A stretch of 50,103 nt of DNA from Clostridiaceae bacterium (GCA_020832135.1 JAFIFG010000106.1:29346-79448); one strand, 5' to 3'; positions 22,631 through 31,542 are shown, counted from the first letter of the stretch. Numbers and translations are program-made. The notes: generated by a model not told the origin, from the letters alone.

Positions 22631-23607
22631 TATTCATCATCCTTTCCATACTTTTTCACATCTTCGTCACTGATCCCCAGCATGCTGTTGACCTTCATCT
22701 CTAAATCATCAAGCTTCTCTCCGCCTCCAGCACTCTTCTTCTTGGTCTCAATTTCCTTCATTGGCACCACCCGAGGAGCCTTGTCTAGGAAGTTCTTAAA
22801 TGCCTTTGGATCCTTCAGTGCATATTCCTCCGCCCAATCCTTTTGAGCTGGAGTGATTTTGCCTGTGCTTAATGCTAGCTCAACCAAATCGCTCTTTTGT
22901 TGCTCTTGCACTTGCTGTTGCAGATTTCTAAACTCTTCGGCAGATACATAGCCAGCGGGGTTCTTCAGAGCAATTAACTTGCCCTTCACATCTTCAACGG
23001 TTGCATCATCTTGCAATTCTAATTCCTGCAAAATTTCCTTGTTGGCCACCACTGTTTTTTCATTCAGCTTCTTTACTGCCAACACGATTTCTTCCTGAGT
23101 AGCATCCTCCTTTAATCCTAAGGATAGTGCAATTTCTTTTAATTCCATCTCATCTTCCTCCTCTACTTTATTGCTGTTGATAATAGGTACCATCCCATCG
23201 ATGGCAGGGGTATTGGTTAACCCTGCGGAATGAAGCTCTACTGCTCTACCATCACTCTTACGCTTCATCACCACCGGGGAAAGGTATCTGTATTCCTTAT
23301 TGGCAAGATACTCCTTGGCCTTTTCTGTCCAGTGGACATTTGCCACGATGCCCTCATCTGTCTTTTCAATTCCCTTGATCCATCCAGCAGCGGGAGCCTT
23401 ATTCCCTGTGAGGGTTTGGTGCTCGTAGTCTATGACCACATCAATCTTTCTTTCCTCAAAGTAATTCTTCAGCTCTTGAAAGGATTGGTCATCCACTAAG
23501 AAGTCGCCCTTTCTGGACTTCACCATGCCGAGGGGTAATAGCTGTATTTGTTCAGGAGCTCCCCCCACCTCCACGCTGTTGGCAATTAAAACTGTATTCT
23601 TTTTCAC
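22630..23607 (-). CDS. Head maturation protease/scaffold (Mu gpI-like)
   Basis: 325 residues from a GTG with AGGAGGGATAAA upstream. The N-terminal half is the gpI protease: QLLPLGMVKSRKGDFLVDDQ, VVIDYEHQTLTGNKAPAAGW, LSPVVMKRKSDGRAVELHSA, LTNTPAID. The C-terminal half is a charged coiled-coil scaffold (EEIVLAVKKLNEKTVVANKE and on). The protein helps assemble, then cleaves, the prohead. A noncoding gap lies directly upstream. Confidence 0.9.
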   Translation of the reverse strand: MKKNTVLIANSVEVGGAPEQIQLLPLGMVKSRKGDFLVDDQSFQELKNYFEERKIDVVIDYEHQTLTGNKAPAAGWIKGIEKTDEGIVANVHWTEKAKEYLANKEYRYLSPVVMKRKSDGRAVELHSAGLTNTPAIDGMVPIINSNKVEEEDEMELKEIALSLGLKEDATQEEIVLAVKKLNEKTVVANKEILQELELQDDATVEDVKGKLIALKNPAGYVSAEEFRNLQQQVQEQQKSDLVELALSTGKITPAQKDWAEEYALKDPKAFKNFLDKAPRVVPMKEIETKKKSAGGGEKLDDLEMKVNSMLGISDEDVKKYGKDDE

Positions 23608-23617
23608 TTTATCCCTC

Positions 23618-23806
23618 CTAACAATACACTCTATAACCCCGTTACTCGCCGTTACTTTACCGTTACTTTTTGTTTTAGGTATATTGGGTAGGCTTTGGGG
23701 TGTAAAGCCCCTTAAAATCGATTTAAATGGCTTTTGAGGTGTCTTTTCTTTGTTGTCTTCACTGCTTTTTTATTTTCATTCCTTTGTAGCCTAGTATTTT
23801 CAAGCG
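23618..23806. other. Mid-prophage noncoding gap, candidate gyrase-binding site
   Basis: A 189-bp gap in an otherwise tightly packed operon, containing the prophage midpoint (23675). It holds three GTAACGG units in about 25 bp (the TCGCCGTTACTTT block, 23647-23670 on the plus strand), a GGCTTT/AAAGCC hairpin (23691-23709), and an imperfect palindrome centred on ATCGAT near 23720. In Mu the strong gyrase site lies at the genome centre, just before gene I. Function here is inferred from the same position. Confidence 0.55.
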
Positions 23807-24526
23807 TTACTTACCTTTTTGCCTTTCCTCGAAGAGTTCCCGTAGTTCCTTAGGAAAATCTTTTAGGTCAGGCTCCCACGCTTTTTTTGCTGGGTTTGCG
23901 TTAAAGCCCGGATCAGGCAGCAGTGGTCTTGGCATACCACCCTCTGCAATAACCATTTTAGGTATCTCCTTCTCCACTTTAACTCCCCTGGCTTCAACCT
24001 GTCTTTCTGATAGAGTCCTCACCCCACAGCGGCAACGAAATCCATTAGGCGGGTACCAGGTATTCCAAAAGGCATGATCTGCCGGGAATACTTTCCCATC
24101 CATCCCCAGGTGGGTCTTCCTGGTCTTTTGGTCATTCACCGCATCATACATCCAATAGGGCCTCTTGCCTATTACATCTGGATCCGTCATGCGACGGTAG
24201 TGTCCCACATTATAAGCGGTTTGAATGTTAGTTCTAAAGATGTTGTCCGATTGAAAAGGAGTTAGGCCGTCGTAGCCTTTTTTCTTCAGGAAGTCATTCA
24301 TTTCTTTCCTGAAGTCATCCTTGGTTAAGCCTTCCTTCAAAGCCTTTTCGAGACTTCCTTTAAACTTATCCAAGATGGTTAATGAGGTATAACCCGATAC
24401 AGTAAAGGCTTTGGTTTTATACTCATTGGTGAGCTTTCTGTAATCGCTGGACTTCATGTTGACCTTGTCTTCAAAATAATCTATGGCTTCATCAAAGGGC
24501 AATGGTTCACTCCAAACCTTAGGCAT
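23807..24526 (-). CDS. Head morphogenesis protein (Mu gpF / SPP1 gp7 family)
   Basis: 239 residues with the SPP1-gp7 pattern: helical N-terminus (EAIDYFEDKVNMKSSDYRKL), FKGSLEKALKEGLTKDDFRK, FRTNIQTAYNVGHYRRMTDP, and the C-terminal WNTWYPPNGFRCRCGVRTLS with conserved Cys residues. It is a minor head protein acting with the portal. It overlaps the portal gene by eight bases. Confidence 0.92.
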   Translation of the reverse strand: MPKVWSEPLPFDEAIDYFEDKVNMKSSDYRKLTNEYKTKAFTVSGYTSLTILDKFKGSLEKALKEGLTKDDFRKEMNDFLKKKGYDGLTPFQSDNIFRTNIQTAYNVGHYRRMTDPDVIGKRPYWMYDAVNDQKTRKTHLGMDGKVFPADHAFWNTWYPPNGFRCRCGVRTLSERQVEARGVKVEKEIPKMVIAEGGMPRPLLPDPGFNANPAKKAWEPDLKDFPKELRELFEERQKGK

Positions 24527-26138
24527 CTTCCAACATCCTTCCCATTAGATCCGCCATAAACATGGCACTCCCCAATAAGTCCTCCAGCTCGTCACTCTCC
24601 ATTTCTTTATACAGTCCCCTCAGCACTTCTTTGTCCTGTAGCTTTTCCTGTAGTTCTTCTAAGTTTTCTGTTTGGTCTAGCAGCTTTTCCAGGGGCTTAA
24701 ACATTTTCCTGAATAGCTTCATGCTTTCCCCAGTGGCATTGTCCGCCAGCTTATCGATGGTTTCCTGATTAGGCTTTGGTAACTTCTCTGTGTCCTTTAG
24801 TTCTAGAGCTTCCTTCTCTTGGGTTTCGTCGGTCTTTTCTTCAAGTTCCTTCTCAGTTTCCTTCTTAGGTTCTTCCTTGACCTCTTCTTCTCCCACTGTC
24901 TTTCGTTGCCCCATTTGGACAACCTCCTGCCCATCCTCCGGCTTAGGTATGCCAAACTTATCGTATAGGTACTCTGTCGCCACAGGAAGCCCTATTTCCC
25001 CGATTAACACTTGGTAGGTTTTGGCTGTCTTCTCTAGATCCTCCGGCGGTTCACAATGAAACTTTATATATGGGAGTCGCTTTGTTTCTCCGAAGTTAAA
25101 GAGCACCAACGGTCTAATCAAATCCCTAAGGACAGTTTGGGCTAAAGCTTTACAGTCTGCCTCCACTAGATCCTGTCTAACCCCGTCATGGGTTTGTGAA
25201 GCTGCATAGCTTCCCGAGGTTCCCATCTCCGTTGTTAGGGTTTGCCCTAGTATCGCCTTTGACATCTCTTTATTACAGAAGTTTGCTAGGGATTCAAAGA
25301 CATTAATCGAGCTGGTCTTACTGCTTTCCTTAAATTCGATGGATGCATTTTCAGGAATGATTCCTGCTGCATCTGATCCAATCATGATTAAAGCTTCCAT
25401 GAGCTTTGCCTTGTCATCCTCAGAGGCATTGGGGCCATACTTCCCTAAACGTATGGGCATTCCGAAGGTTTCACAGAAGGCCACCCAATCCTTCACATTG
25501 TAGTTTTTGAATAGGTACATCCAGGCAACTACCCGAAGCACCCCCGCCTTTGATGGATGTCCAGAGCGGGCCTTGTATTGATGGATGATGAACTTATTAG
25601 GGGGCACCTCCATCCCCATTGGCATTTCATCCGTGATTACTTTGAAAATGTCTTCATGATCCCAAAAGAAGTTCTTTTGATGTCGCCACTTCACGGCTTC
25701 AGGAATAACGTATTTACCGTCATAGCCCCATATAACCTCACCTATTGAGAACCCTTTGCCAATGGCATCTAAGAGATCTGTGAAAATATCTTCCAAGGAC
25801 TCCATGTTGTAGATTAGGTCTCCTATAAATTCCGCTATCCTCTTGTCCTGCTTCTGATCAGAGAAGGGCAAGATGTCAAAGTCCTTCCCCACCACAGCAT
25901 TCTTCCTGGTCTGCATCTGAGAGAATAAATGGGCATCCTTGGCTTCCATTTCTTCAAAGAGCTCCATCTGCCTATACACATCCCCAGCATCAGCCTCCCT
26001 GAAAATTTGCGCCAGCCTTTGGGGGGTTAGTCCATTGGAGGGGTAGGTGCTAAGTTTATCTCGAACACTAGAGATTGCGATTTCTCTGGTGATTGGTTTC
26101 TTGGTTGTCATTGGTTTACCGTGTACATCAATAATCAT
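24519..26138 (-). CDS. Portal protein (DUF935, Mu gp29-like)
   Basis: 539 residues: the DUF935 portal core starting with REIAISSVRDKLSTYPSNGL, RQMELFEEMEAKDAHLFSQM, QTRKNAVVGKDFDILPFSDQ, SGHPSKAGVLRVVAWMYLFK and TTEMGTSGSYAASQTHDGVR. A Lys/Glu-rich linker (about 415-455) and a helical C-terminal segment follow. It forms the dodecameric DNA entry pore. It is preceded by the terminase gene and followed by gpF, as in Mu. Confidence 0.93.
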   Translation of the reverse strand: MIIDVHGKPMTTKKPITREIAISSVRDKLSTYPSNGLTPQRLAQIFREADAGDVYRQMELFEEMEAKDAHLFSQMQTRKNAVVGKDFDILPFSDQKQDKRIAEFIGDLIYNMESLEDIFTDLLDAIGKGFSIGEVIWGYDGKYVIPEAVKWRHQKNFFWDHEDIFKVITDEMPMGMEVPPNKFIIHQYKARSGHPSKAGVLRVVAWMYLFKNYNVKDWVAFCETFGMPIRLGKYGPNASEDDKAKLMEALIMIGSDAAGIIPENASIEFKESSKTSSINVFESLANFCNKEMSKAILGQTLTTEMGTSGSYAASQTHDGVRQDLVEADCKALAQTVLRDLIRPLVLFNFGETKRLPYIKFHCEPPEDLEKTAKTYQVLIGEIGLPVATEYLYDKFGIPKPEDGQEVVQMGQRKTVGEEEVKEEPKKETEKELEEKTDETQEKEALELKDTEKLPKPNQETIDKLADNATGESMKLFRKMFKPLEKLLDQTENLEELQEKLQDKEVLRGLYKEMESDELEDLLGSAMFMADLMGRMLEDA

Positions 26139-26152
26139 GTGCTCCCTCCCTT

Positions 26153-27919
26153 TTAATAGGCTCCCTTTCCAAAGCGTAGAGCTCTTTTTATTACCGATTT
26201 ATAAGTAGTATTGTTTCCAACACTGATGCCTTCAGCTAACCGCACTACCATTTCTAAGCAGTCCGGCCCATCGTCATTGGCATCCATTGGATAATTCCTC
26301 AGCTGCCTTAGCAGCGTTTTATGTTTTGGATTGAATTTCACATATTTATTTTTAATATAAGGCTGTAGGCTTCTTATCCTCATGTCCTTATTTGAAAGAC
26401 TTTGTATCTCTTCTATGGGTAGATATTCCCCTGTTTTAGCACTCTCCTTAGCTAGTACATCCTTAAAGAAGTGCTGGAATTGGTTGGTCTCTACCCCAAA
26501 CTTCATATAACCCTTTTTGTAGTCCAGCTTCATTCTTCGTTGTCCTTCGATGGCATCGTTTATGATCACATCAGGATGTCTCTTTTCAATGCTGGCTTCA
26601 TGGAGATACATGTACCCACTCACCGTGTCCTTGGATATGGACAGGATTGCCGATGTATCACTTCGCTTGTTTTTCCCTAAGGATGGATCAATGGCTCCAA
26701 CGAATACAAAGCGACTGTCTGAGAAGTCCACCTCTACCTCATTATAAAAATCAAACCACTCGTCATTGAATACTGCATTATCAGGATCAATGGGTTCGTT
26801 TTGGATCTCTGAGTTAAAACTGGCTTCCCCTTCTGAAACTTTCAAAGTCATTAACTTGTAGTAGCTTAGCTTCTCCTCCCAAAGAACCTCCACGCCCTCC
26901 AGCATTTCTTCCTTGTAGCCTTCGAAAAATGCCAGGGCATCTTCTTCCCTCTTGGGATTTTCTAGGTCTGTATAAATACTTTCCCAGGTGTCCCAAAGTT
27001 CTTGGTTTTTAGAAAAGCCCATGACTCCTTTGTATTTCACTGAATGATAGGCTGGGTTATTTAGAACCTTGGCCAACAAACTGTCATAGTGAAGTAAGGT
27101 TCCGATGTAAACAATGTCAGTATAGGTGTCTCCTGCTTTGGATACCGCTTTAAAGTACCAATTAGACAGCTTTTTCCTTTGCTCCGGTGTATTGACATTT
27201 TCATCATTCTCCACATCGTCCAGGATGATCAAGTCAGGTCTCCAATTTCTGTGCCTTCGTCCTCTGATTTTTTTTCCTGAGCCAATGGCATCCACTTTGA
27301 TATTGTCTACGGTGGTGAAGGTGCTGTCTGTCCATTTGTTTCCCTTCAGGTCTCCAAAGTCTTCAAGTATAAAGGGGTTTTCCTCAAACTCAGCCTTGAT
27401 GTCCTGGAGGAACCCTTCGGCCTGCTCGCTGGAATCCGATAGGATAATGACGTAGTGCTTGTATTTATAGACTATGGCATGAATGGCATTTTTGAAGGTG
27501 AAGGTGGTTGACTTTGCATGTCCTCTAGGTGCGGCAATAGCTCTTCTGCATCCTTCAAGCTTAGCTATCTCATTGGCTGCTACTTCCTCATAGGGATTGA
27601 CACCCTTCAGCACTCCATGGCTCCATATGTCATTTAATTCCCTATGAAAGTCCGGGGATTTTCTAATGAAGTAGTGACTGAGATAGGCTCTTCCAAAATA
27701 CTCTAGGTCAATGGCCCCTAGCTTCTTTCTGAGACCTACACTGCCGGATAATGGCTCTCCCTTTTTATAATTCTCATAAAGCCTTTTTCTTTCCTCAGGA
27801 AAATCTCCATCCTTGGTGGCATATTCTTCAAAGAGCTCCTTTTGATACTTCTCCATCTCCAGGGCTTCAAAGTCTTCAGCATAATCCAATTCTTTGATGT
27901 ATCTATCAATGTTTATCAT
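26153..27919 (-). CDS. Terminase large subunit (Mu gp28-like)
   Basis: 588 residues. The ATPase has a Walker A-like APRGHAKST at 130-138, Walker B LIILDDVEND near 230, and coupling motif VYIGTLLH. The RNase H-like nuclease has GAIDPSLGKNKRSDTSAILS with its first Asp, and the later KFGVETNQFQHFFKD and DANDDGPDCLEM acidic residues. It packages DNA by headful cutting of integrated copies. It overlaps the gp27-like gene by 14 bases. Confidence 0.94.
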   Translation of the reverse strand: MINIDRYIKELDYAEDFEALEMEKYQKELFEEYATKDGDFPEERKRLYENYKKGEPLSGSVGLRKKLGAIDLEYFGRAYLSHYFIRKSPDFHRELNDIWSHGVLKGVNPYEEVAANEIAKLEGCRRAIAAPRGHAKSTTFTFKNAIHAIVYKYKHYVIILSDSSEQAEGFLQDIKAEFEENPFILEDFGDLKGNKWTDSTFTTVDNIKVDAIGSGKKIRGRRHRNWRPDLIILDDVENDENVNTPEQRKKLSNWYFKAVSKAGDTYTDIVYIGTLLHYDSLLAKVLNNPAYHSVKYKGVMGFSKNQELWDTWESIYTDLENPKREEDALAFFEGYKEEMLEGVEVLWEEKLSYYKLMTLKVSEGEASFNSEIQNEPIDPDNAVFNDEWFDFYNEVEVDFSDSRFVFVGAIDPSLGKNKRSDTSAILSISKDTVSGYMYLHEASIEKRHPDVIINDAIEGQRRMKLDYKKGYMKFGVETNQFQHFFKDVLAKESAKTGEYLPIEEIQSLSNKDMRIRSLQPYIKNKYVKFNPKHKTLLRQLRNYPMDANDDGPDCLEMVVRLAEGISVGNNTTYKSVIKRALRFGKGAY

Positions 27920-28475
27920 CGTTTATCATCCTACTCTTTGCCCGTTCCAGAATCTCTTTGAATTTCTGTGCCGATTCCGGATCCCCCTTAATGATGGTTA
28001 GTATATCCTGTTCTAATTTTTTAAAGGCTAGATCTGCCTTCTCCTTCATGTCCTGCTTTACTTTATCTTTGTATGCTTTTGTTCTGCTGATAGCCACAAT
28101 CAGTCGCCCGGTTTTGTCCAGGGGCATACTGTCAAACTCTTCCTGGGCCACAGATATTCTTTTAATTAAAGAATCCATTAAAATATGTAATCCTGCATCG
28201 GTAAAATCTACGTCGGGATTCTTTTTAATGGCTTTTACTAATACTCGTGTTTGTTCCTGGGCCTCCATCAATCTTTGGGCCGCTGCATTTTGTCTCAGGG
28301 CATACCGCCCTACAGAGGATTTAGAAATGACATAACCCATTTCACTGATCTCCTCAGCTATTTCCCGATAGGATATATTGGGATCTGCCAACCGCTCCTC
28401 CAGGAGGTTTCTTGCCTCCTCTGGTAGCTCATCCACCCGTGAACGAACTCTGTTTTTTTTCTTCTCCTTGGCCAT
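27906..28475 (-). CDS. Small terminase-like protein (DUF3486, Mu gp27)
   Basis: 189 residues: basic N-terminus KKKNRVRSRVDELPEEARNL, an LADPNISYREIAEEISEMGY helix-turn-helix and VISKSSVGRYALRQNAAAQR, then long helices (LMEAQEQTRVLVKAIKKNPD). This is the DUF3486 pattern of Mu gp27, the presumed small terminase subunit that recognises the packaging start. It shares a base with the gp26-like stop. Confidence 0.9.
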   Translation of the reverse strand: MAKEKKKNRVRSRVDELPEEARNLLEERLADPNISYREIAEEISEMGYVISKSSVGRYALRQNAAAQRLMEAQEQTRVLVKAIKKNPDVDFTDAGLHILMDSLIKRISVAQEEFDSMPLDKTGRLIVAISRTKAYKDKVKQDMKEKADLAFKKLEQDILTIIKGDPESAQKFKEILERAKSRMINDDKH

Positions 28476-28786
28476 TAGACATCCACACCAGCATCATCAA
28501 TGGTGCCCTCCAGTAAGTCCACTCCCTTTGCTGTCAAGCGAATCGCTCCATCGTTTTGGTATATCTTATAGGAACTAATCTTCTTGTCGTTGTTTTCAAT
28601 GTAGCCCTTTTCGATTAAGTAATCGATATGCTTTGAGATATCAGGCGACACCACTAAGCCGTCATTGATTAAGGCATTGGCAATCTGTCTGCACAATAAT
28701 GTGTTTTGGTTCCCCCTGGCTAAGGATCTCAGGATGTATCCCCGAATGTTTTTATTGACTGAGGCTTGAAAATTTCTATTCTCCAT
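28475..28786 (-). CDS. Mu gp26-like winged-helix protein
   Basis: 103 residues with an Arg-rich start (RGYILRSLARGNQNTLLCRQ) and a winged-helix core (IANALINDGLVVSPDISKHI, DYLIEKGYIENNDKK, AIRLTAKGVDLLEG). It fits the small DNA-binding protein encoded before gp27 in Mu-like phages (VpaChn25/gp26 type). It could aid packaging-site recognition. Confident about the fold, not the role. Confidence 0.75.
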   Translation of the reverse strand: MENRNFQASVNKNIRGYILRSLARGNQNTLLCRQIANALINDGLVVSPDISKHIDYLIEKGYIENNDKKISSYKIYQNDGAIRLTAKGVDLLEGTIDDAGVDV

Positions 28787-28789
28787 CCA

Positions 28790-29053
28790 TTACGCTCCCC
28801 TCTTTGTTATTTCGTCGTAAATCTTATCTAGTTTCTTATCTACGTTGTTTGCAGTTCTGATGTAATCTTCCCGAAGAGTGTAAACAAACGGCAGGTCTGC
28901 TTTTAATGCATTTAACTCCTCTTCTACTTTTTCAATGCGGTTTTTATTGGTGTTAATCTTTTCGAGGATTGAGGTTTTTAAGTCCTTCAGGAAGTAAGCG
29001 ATGGCTCCGATGGCCAACATCGTCACAGTTTGAACAATCCAGCTATAGCTCAT
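28790..29053 (-). CDS. Single-helix membrane protein with coiled coil (DUF2730-like)
   Basis: 87 residues: an N-terminal membrane helix (WIVQTVTMLAIGAIAYFLKD), then a heptad coiled coil (KINTNKNRIEKVEEELNALK) and another helix. This matches the gp25/DUF2730-like proteins in the lysis-packaging junction of Mu-like phages, and could also serve as a spanin-like or second holin component. Confidence 0.7.
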   Translation of the reverse strand: MSYSWIVQTVTMLAIGAIAYFLKDLKTSILEKINTNKNRIEKVEEELNALKADLPFVYTLREDYIRTANNVDKKLDKIYDEITKRGA

Positions 29054-29067
29054 AATTTACCCTTCCT

Positions 29068-29493
29068 TTACTGTTTAGCCTTGATGCTTTCAACTTTTTC
29101 CTCAATGGCATTGCTGATATATTGGTGGATGTTTCCCATCCCCTCCTCTAAAATCTCCATGTATTGAGGCCCCATAATTTCAATAATCTCCCCGTAAGCT
29201 TCCCTTGAAAGGGCAACCAATTCTTCCCTGCTTGCATTCCCGCTTTGAACTGCCTTTCTTAATTCCTTTGCCGTCTTTTCTTCAATCTTTTTGACTGTCT
29301 TCAATGTAGTGTCTTCAAGCCGCCCAATGGCAGCTTCTAACATTCTGCTTTTATCCTCGTTGTCTAGTTTTTCAGTTTCCTTCTGAAGCTTCTTTGCCAG
29401 CTTGTTGATCAGTACCATTGCATAGGCACCGCCCACCGCCAGCAATCCAAGTATTGCATCTAATAGGATCTCTCTTCCAATCTCCTGTAACAA
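29068..29493 (-). CDS. Phage holin, LLH family
   Basis: 141 residues from a TTG with AAAGGAGGAG upstream. One N-terminal membrane helix (LLDAILGLLAVGGAYAMVLI) is followed by long charged helices (LAKKLQKETEKLDNEDKSRM, EAAIGRLEDTTLKTVKKIEE), as in the LL-H-type holins. It is the first gene of the late operon, while the lysin lies upstream of mor in the preceding operon. Confidence 0.8.
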   Translation of the reverse strand: MLQEIGREILLDAILGLLAVGGAYAMVLINKLAKKLQKETEKLDNEDKSRMLEAAIGRLEDTTLKTVKKIEEKTAKELRKAVQSGNASREELVALSREAYGEIIEIMGPQYMEILEEGMGNIHQYISNAIEEKVESIKAKQ

Positions 29494-29520
29494 AGCAACT
29501 CCTCCTTTTCGATAAAATAA

Positions 29521-29560
29521 AAAATACCAGCGAAGGTATTTTACCTTACACTGGTATTTT
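29521..29560 (-). terminator. Terminator between mor and the late operon
   Basis: AAAATACCAG (29521-29530) pairs perfectly with CTGGTATTTT (29551-29560), with an inner AAGGTA/TACCTT stem. On the minus strand a run of T residues follows. It ends only about 10 bases before the holin ribosome site, leaving no room for a promoter after it. Confidence 0.75.
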
Positions 29561-29600
29561 ATAATTTAGGTGTATATATTGGAATTCCAGCACCGTGAAA
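29558..29600 (-). promoter_or_regulatory. Candidate Mor-dependent late promoter
   Basis: A TATAAA -10 element (29558-29563) lies at the outer arm of the terminator stem. Upstream is a GGAATTCC palindrome (29580-29587) and no recognisable -35 box, as expected for Mor/C-activated promoters. Transcripts would start near 29551. This is inferred from spacing and the mor gene directly upstream. Confidence 0.45.
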
Positions 29601-29621
29601 TTCTTCTGTGTTAGATTTATG

Positions 29622-29924
29622 CTACTCTAAAAGGCTTATTTGCCCCGGCACTTCTTCCTCTTCGACAATTCTCCTGATGTGAGACTCGGATATATTATAC
29701 TTTTCTCTCATCTGCCGAAAAGTCATTCCTTTTTGATAATCTTCTCTTATCATAATATCTCTTGTGATTCTTTGCAAGCTATCAATTTTTGGAATATATA
29801 GGGTAGCACCCCCATAACCTTCGCAAAGTGCCATAAACGCCTTCATTCCAATTTTTTTTGCTATTTGTCTATGGGCATCCGGTAGCATGTCTACCGTGAC
29901 TTCCCTTTCCCATGCTTCGGTCAT
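29622..29924 (-). CDS. mor: Mor-family middle/late transcription activator
   Basis: 100 residues with the Mor/C architecture: a dimerisation N-terminal half (LPDAHRQIAKKIGMKAFMAL, EGYGGATLYIPKIDSLQRIT) and a C-terminal helix-turn-helix (MTFRQMREKYNISESHIRRI). The ATG follows GGGGGGAGGCT. Mor proteins bind a dyad and recruit RNA polymerase to promoters lacking -35 elements. Its target is expected in the gap directly downstream. Confidence 0.93.
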   Translation of the reverse strand: MTEAWEREVTVDMLPDAHRQIAKKIGMKAFMALCEGYGGATLYIPKIDSLQRITRDIMIREDYQKGMTFRQMREKYNISESHIRRIVEEEEVPGQISLLE

Positions 29925-29951
29925 AGCCTCCCCCCTTCATGAATAAACCTT

Positions 29952-31523
29952 TTATTTCAGGTAAGCCGCCGACACAAACCCTATCAAAGTGTCCTTTCTT
30001 ACAATGTACCAATCTCCGTCGGGATGCTCTCCTATTTTGTCAACTCGCTCCTTTTCGTAGAGCTGGCCAATGACAACCCCCATTTTGTCATTCCTAACGT
30101 TTAAGGCTGAAGCTGTAACCTCTAGCTTCCCATCATTCTTTGGCGTTGGTGCTGAAGTTCCCTGTACAGGGTAGGCTTCCTTCACCCCGTCAAAGACCGC
30201 CTTGGCTAGTCTCTTCCTGAAGGCAGGATCCTTCAGCTTGGCTTCCTCCTGTGGATTGCTGTGGAAGCCCATTTCTACAATCAAAGCTGGCATTTTTGCC
30301 CTTCTGATGACTGCATAAAAGTCCTTGTTGTGGATGGGGGAGGTTGGGTTGTCCACTAACCTAGTCTTTACTCCCCTATCTCGCCACCCTGTGGCCTCCA
30401 CCAGTTTCTTTTGTACAATCTCAGCAACCCTTTTGGCTTCCTGATGGTCTCCGTTGCCCCATTCATTATTCAGAGTGCAGAAGGTTTCAATTCCTCCAGC
30501 AGTGGTGGCGGATGCGGCGTTGGTGTGGAAGCTTATGAAGAGATCACCCTGCCATAGATTAGCCAACTCCGGCCTTCTATATAGAGCCACTGTCTCATCC
30601 TTTTCTCTAGTCAATTTCACAGGGTAGCCTTCAGCCTCCATTAACCTTTTAAACTCTAATGCTACATCCAGCACCCCATCAGCTTCTATGTAGCCACTCG
30701 GGCCTCGGTTGGCTCGATCTGTTCCTCCGTGTCCAGGATCACCGACGGTCAAGGGTAGATCTGTTTTTACTGTGGGGGCTTCTGTTGGTTGATTCCCTCG
30801 TATAACCTTATATTTCGCATTGGGCCTTGCATATACTAGAAGTCCGTCCGCCACAGCTCTATTGGCATAGTATTTGTTTTGAATCTTGCCCCCTAAATCC
30901 ATGGCAGAGCTGCCGCCTCCGTCAGCGTTGATGGCTGTTGTTGCTCCCAGCTCCAGCATGAGGTCAGCTGATTCGCTGGCGGTCAACCCCTTCTCATTGG
31001 CGAGCCTTCCTTCTGTCACTACAAGGATGTATTTGTCCTTGTTATCACCAATCAGTGTCCTTGGGTGACTTTGATTGGTGAAGGGGAACTGATCCCCCTT
31101 TCTAATATCCTTCTTCCCGTTAATGACTAAGCTGTAGGATAAAGACACTCCCCAATTGGCTTTGGGGTATTTTGCTTTGAATTGTGCTGCTGTCACATCG
31201 TCAATAATGAAATTTCTGCCCTGGTGGATCAGTTCTAAGAAGCTATCCCCTGCCCAGCTTTCAGAAAGTAAAAATCCTGAATCCACATAGAATAGGCCGT
31301 AGGGCAACGTTCTGTCTCCGCCAAAGAAGCCACCATTAACAGCTCCTATCCTTTCCCATCCCTGTTGCTCGTACCAATTATGTCTAATGGTTTGGAGGGC
31401 TTGCCTTCTATGGGCATCCCCTCTACATAGGGTTACTACAAAATCATCATCCTTGGGTACCTCCATCACATGGATGGTAGTGCCAAATCTCCTTAGATTA
31501 TAATAATGAATTGCCTTTTCCAT
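29952..31523 (-). CDS. Lysin: NAGPA + amidase_3 + SH3
   Basis: 523 residues in three domains. Residues 1-232 are a NAGPA-type phosphodiester glycosidase with NGGFF (63-67) and NADGGGSSAM (199-208). Residues 256-450 are a zinc N-acetylmuramoyl-L-alanine amidase_3 with H265 (DPGHGG), E280, H333 (SFHTN) and E417 (VEMGF). Residues 465-523 are a bacterial SH3 wall-binding domain. The protein has no signal peptide, so holin-dependent release is expected. The ATG follows GAAAGGGGAGAAAACG. The glycosidase fusion is unusual and may attack teichoic-acid or other phosphodiester-linked wall sugars. Confidence 0.93.
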   Translation of the reverse strand: MEKAIHYYNLRRFGTTIHVMEVPKDDDFVVTLCRGDAHRRQALQTIRHNWYEQQGWERIGAVNGGFFGGDRTLPYGLFYVDSGFLLSESWAGDSFLELIHQGRNFIIDDVTAAQFKAKYPKANWGVSLSYSLVINGKKDIRKGDQFPFTNQSHPRTLIGDNKDKYILVVTEGRLANEKGLTASESADLMLELGATTAINADGGGSSAMDLGGKIQNKYYANRAVADGLLVYARPNAKYKVIRGNQPTEAPTVKTDLPLTVGDPGHGGTDRANRGPSGYIEADGVLDVALEFKRLMEAEGYPVKLTREKDETVALYRRPELANLWQGDLFISFHTNAASATTAGGIETFCTLNNEWGNGDHQEAKRVAEIVQKKLVEATGWRDRGVKTRLVDNPTSPIHNKDFYAVIRRAKMPALIVEMGFHSNPQEEAKLKDPAFRKRLAKAVFDGVKEAYPVQGTSAPTPKNDGKLEVTASALNVRNDKMGVVIGQLYEKERVDKIGEHPDGDWYIVRKDTLIGFVSAAYLK

Positions 31524-31542
31524 CGTTTTCTCCCCTTTCTTT

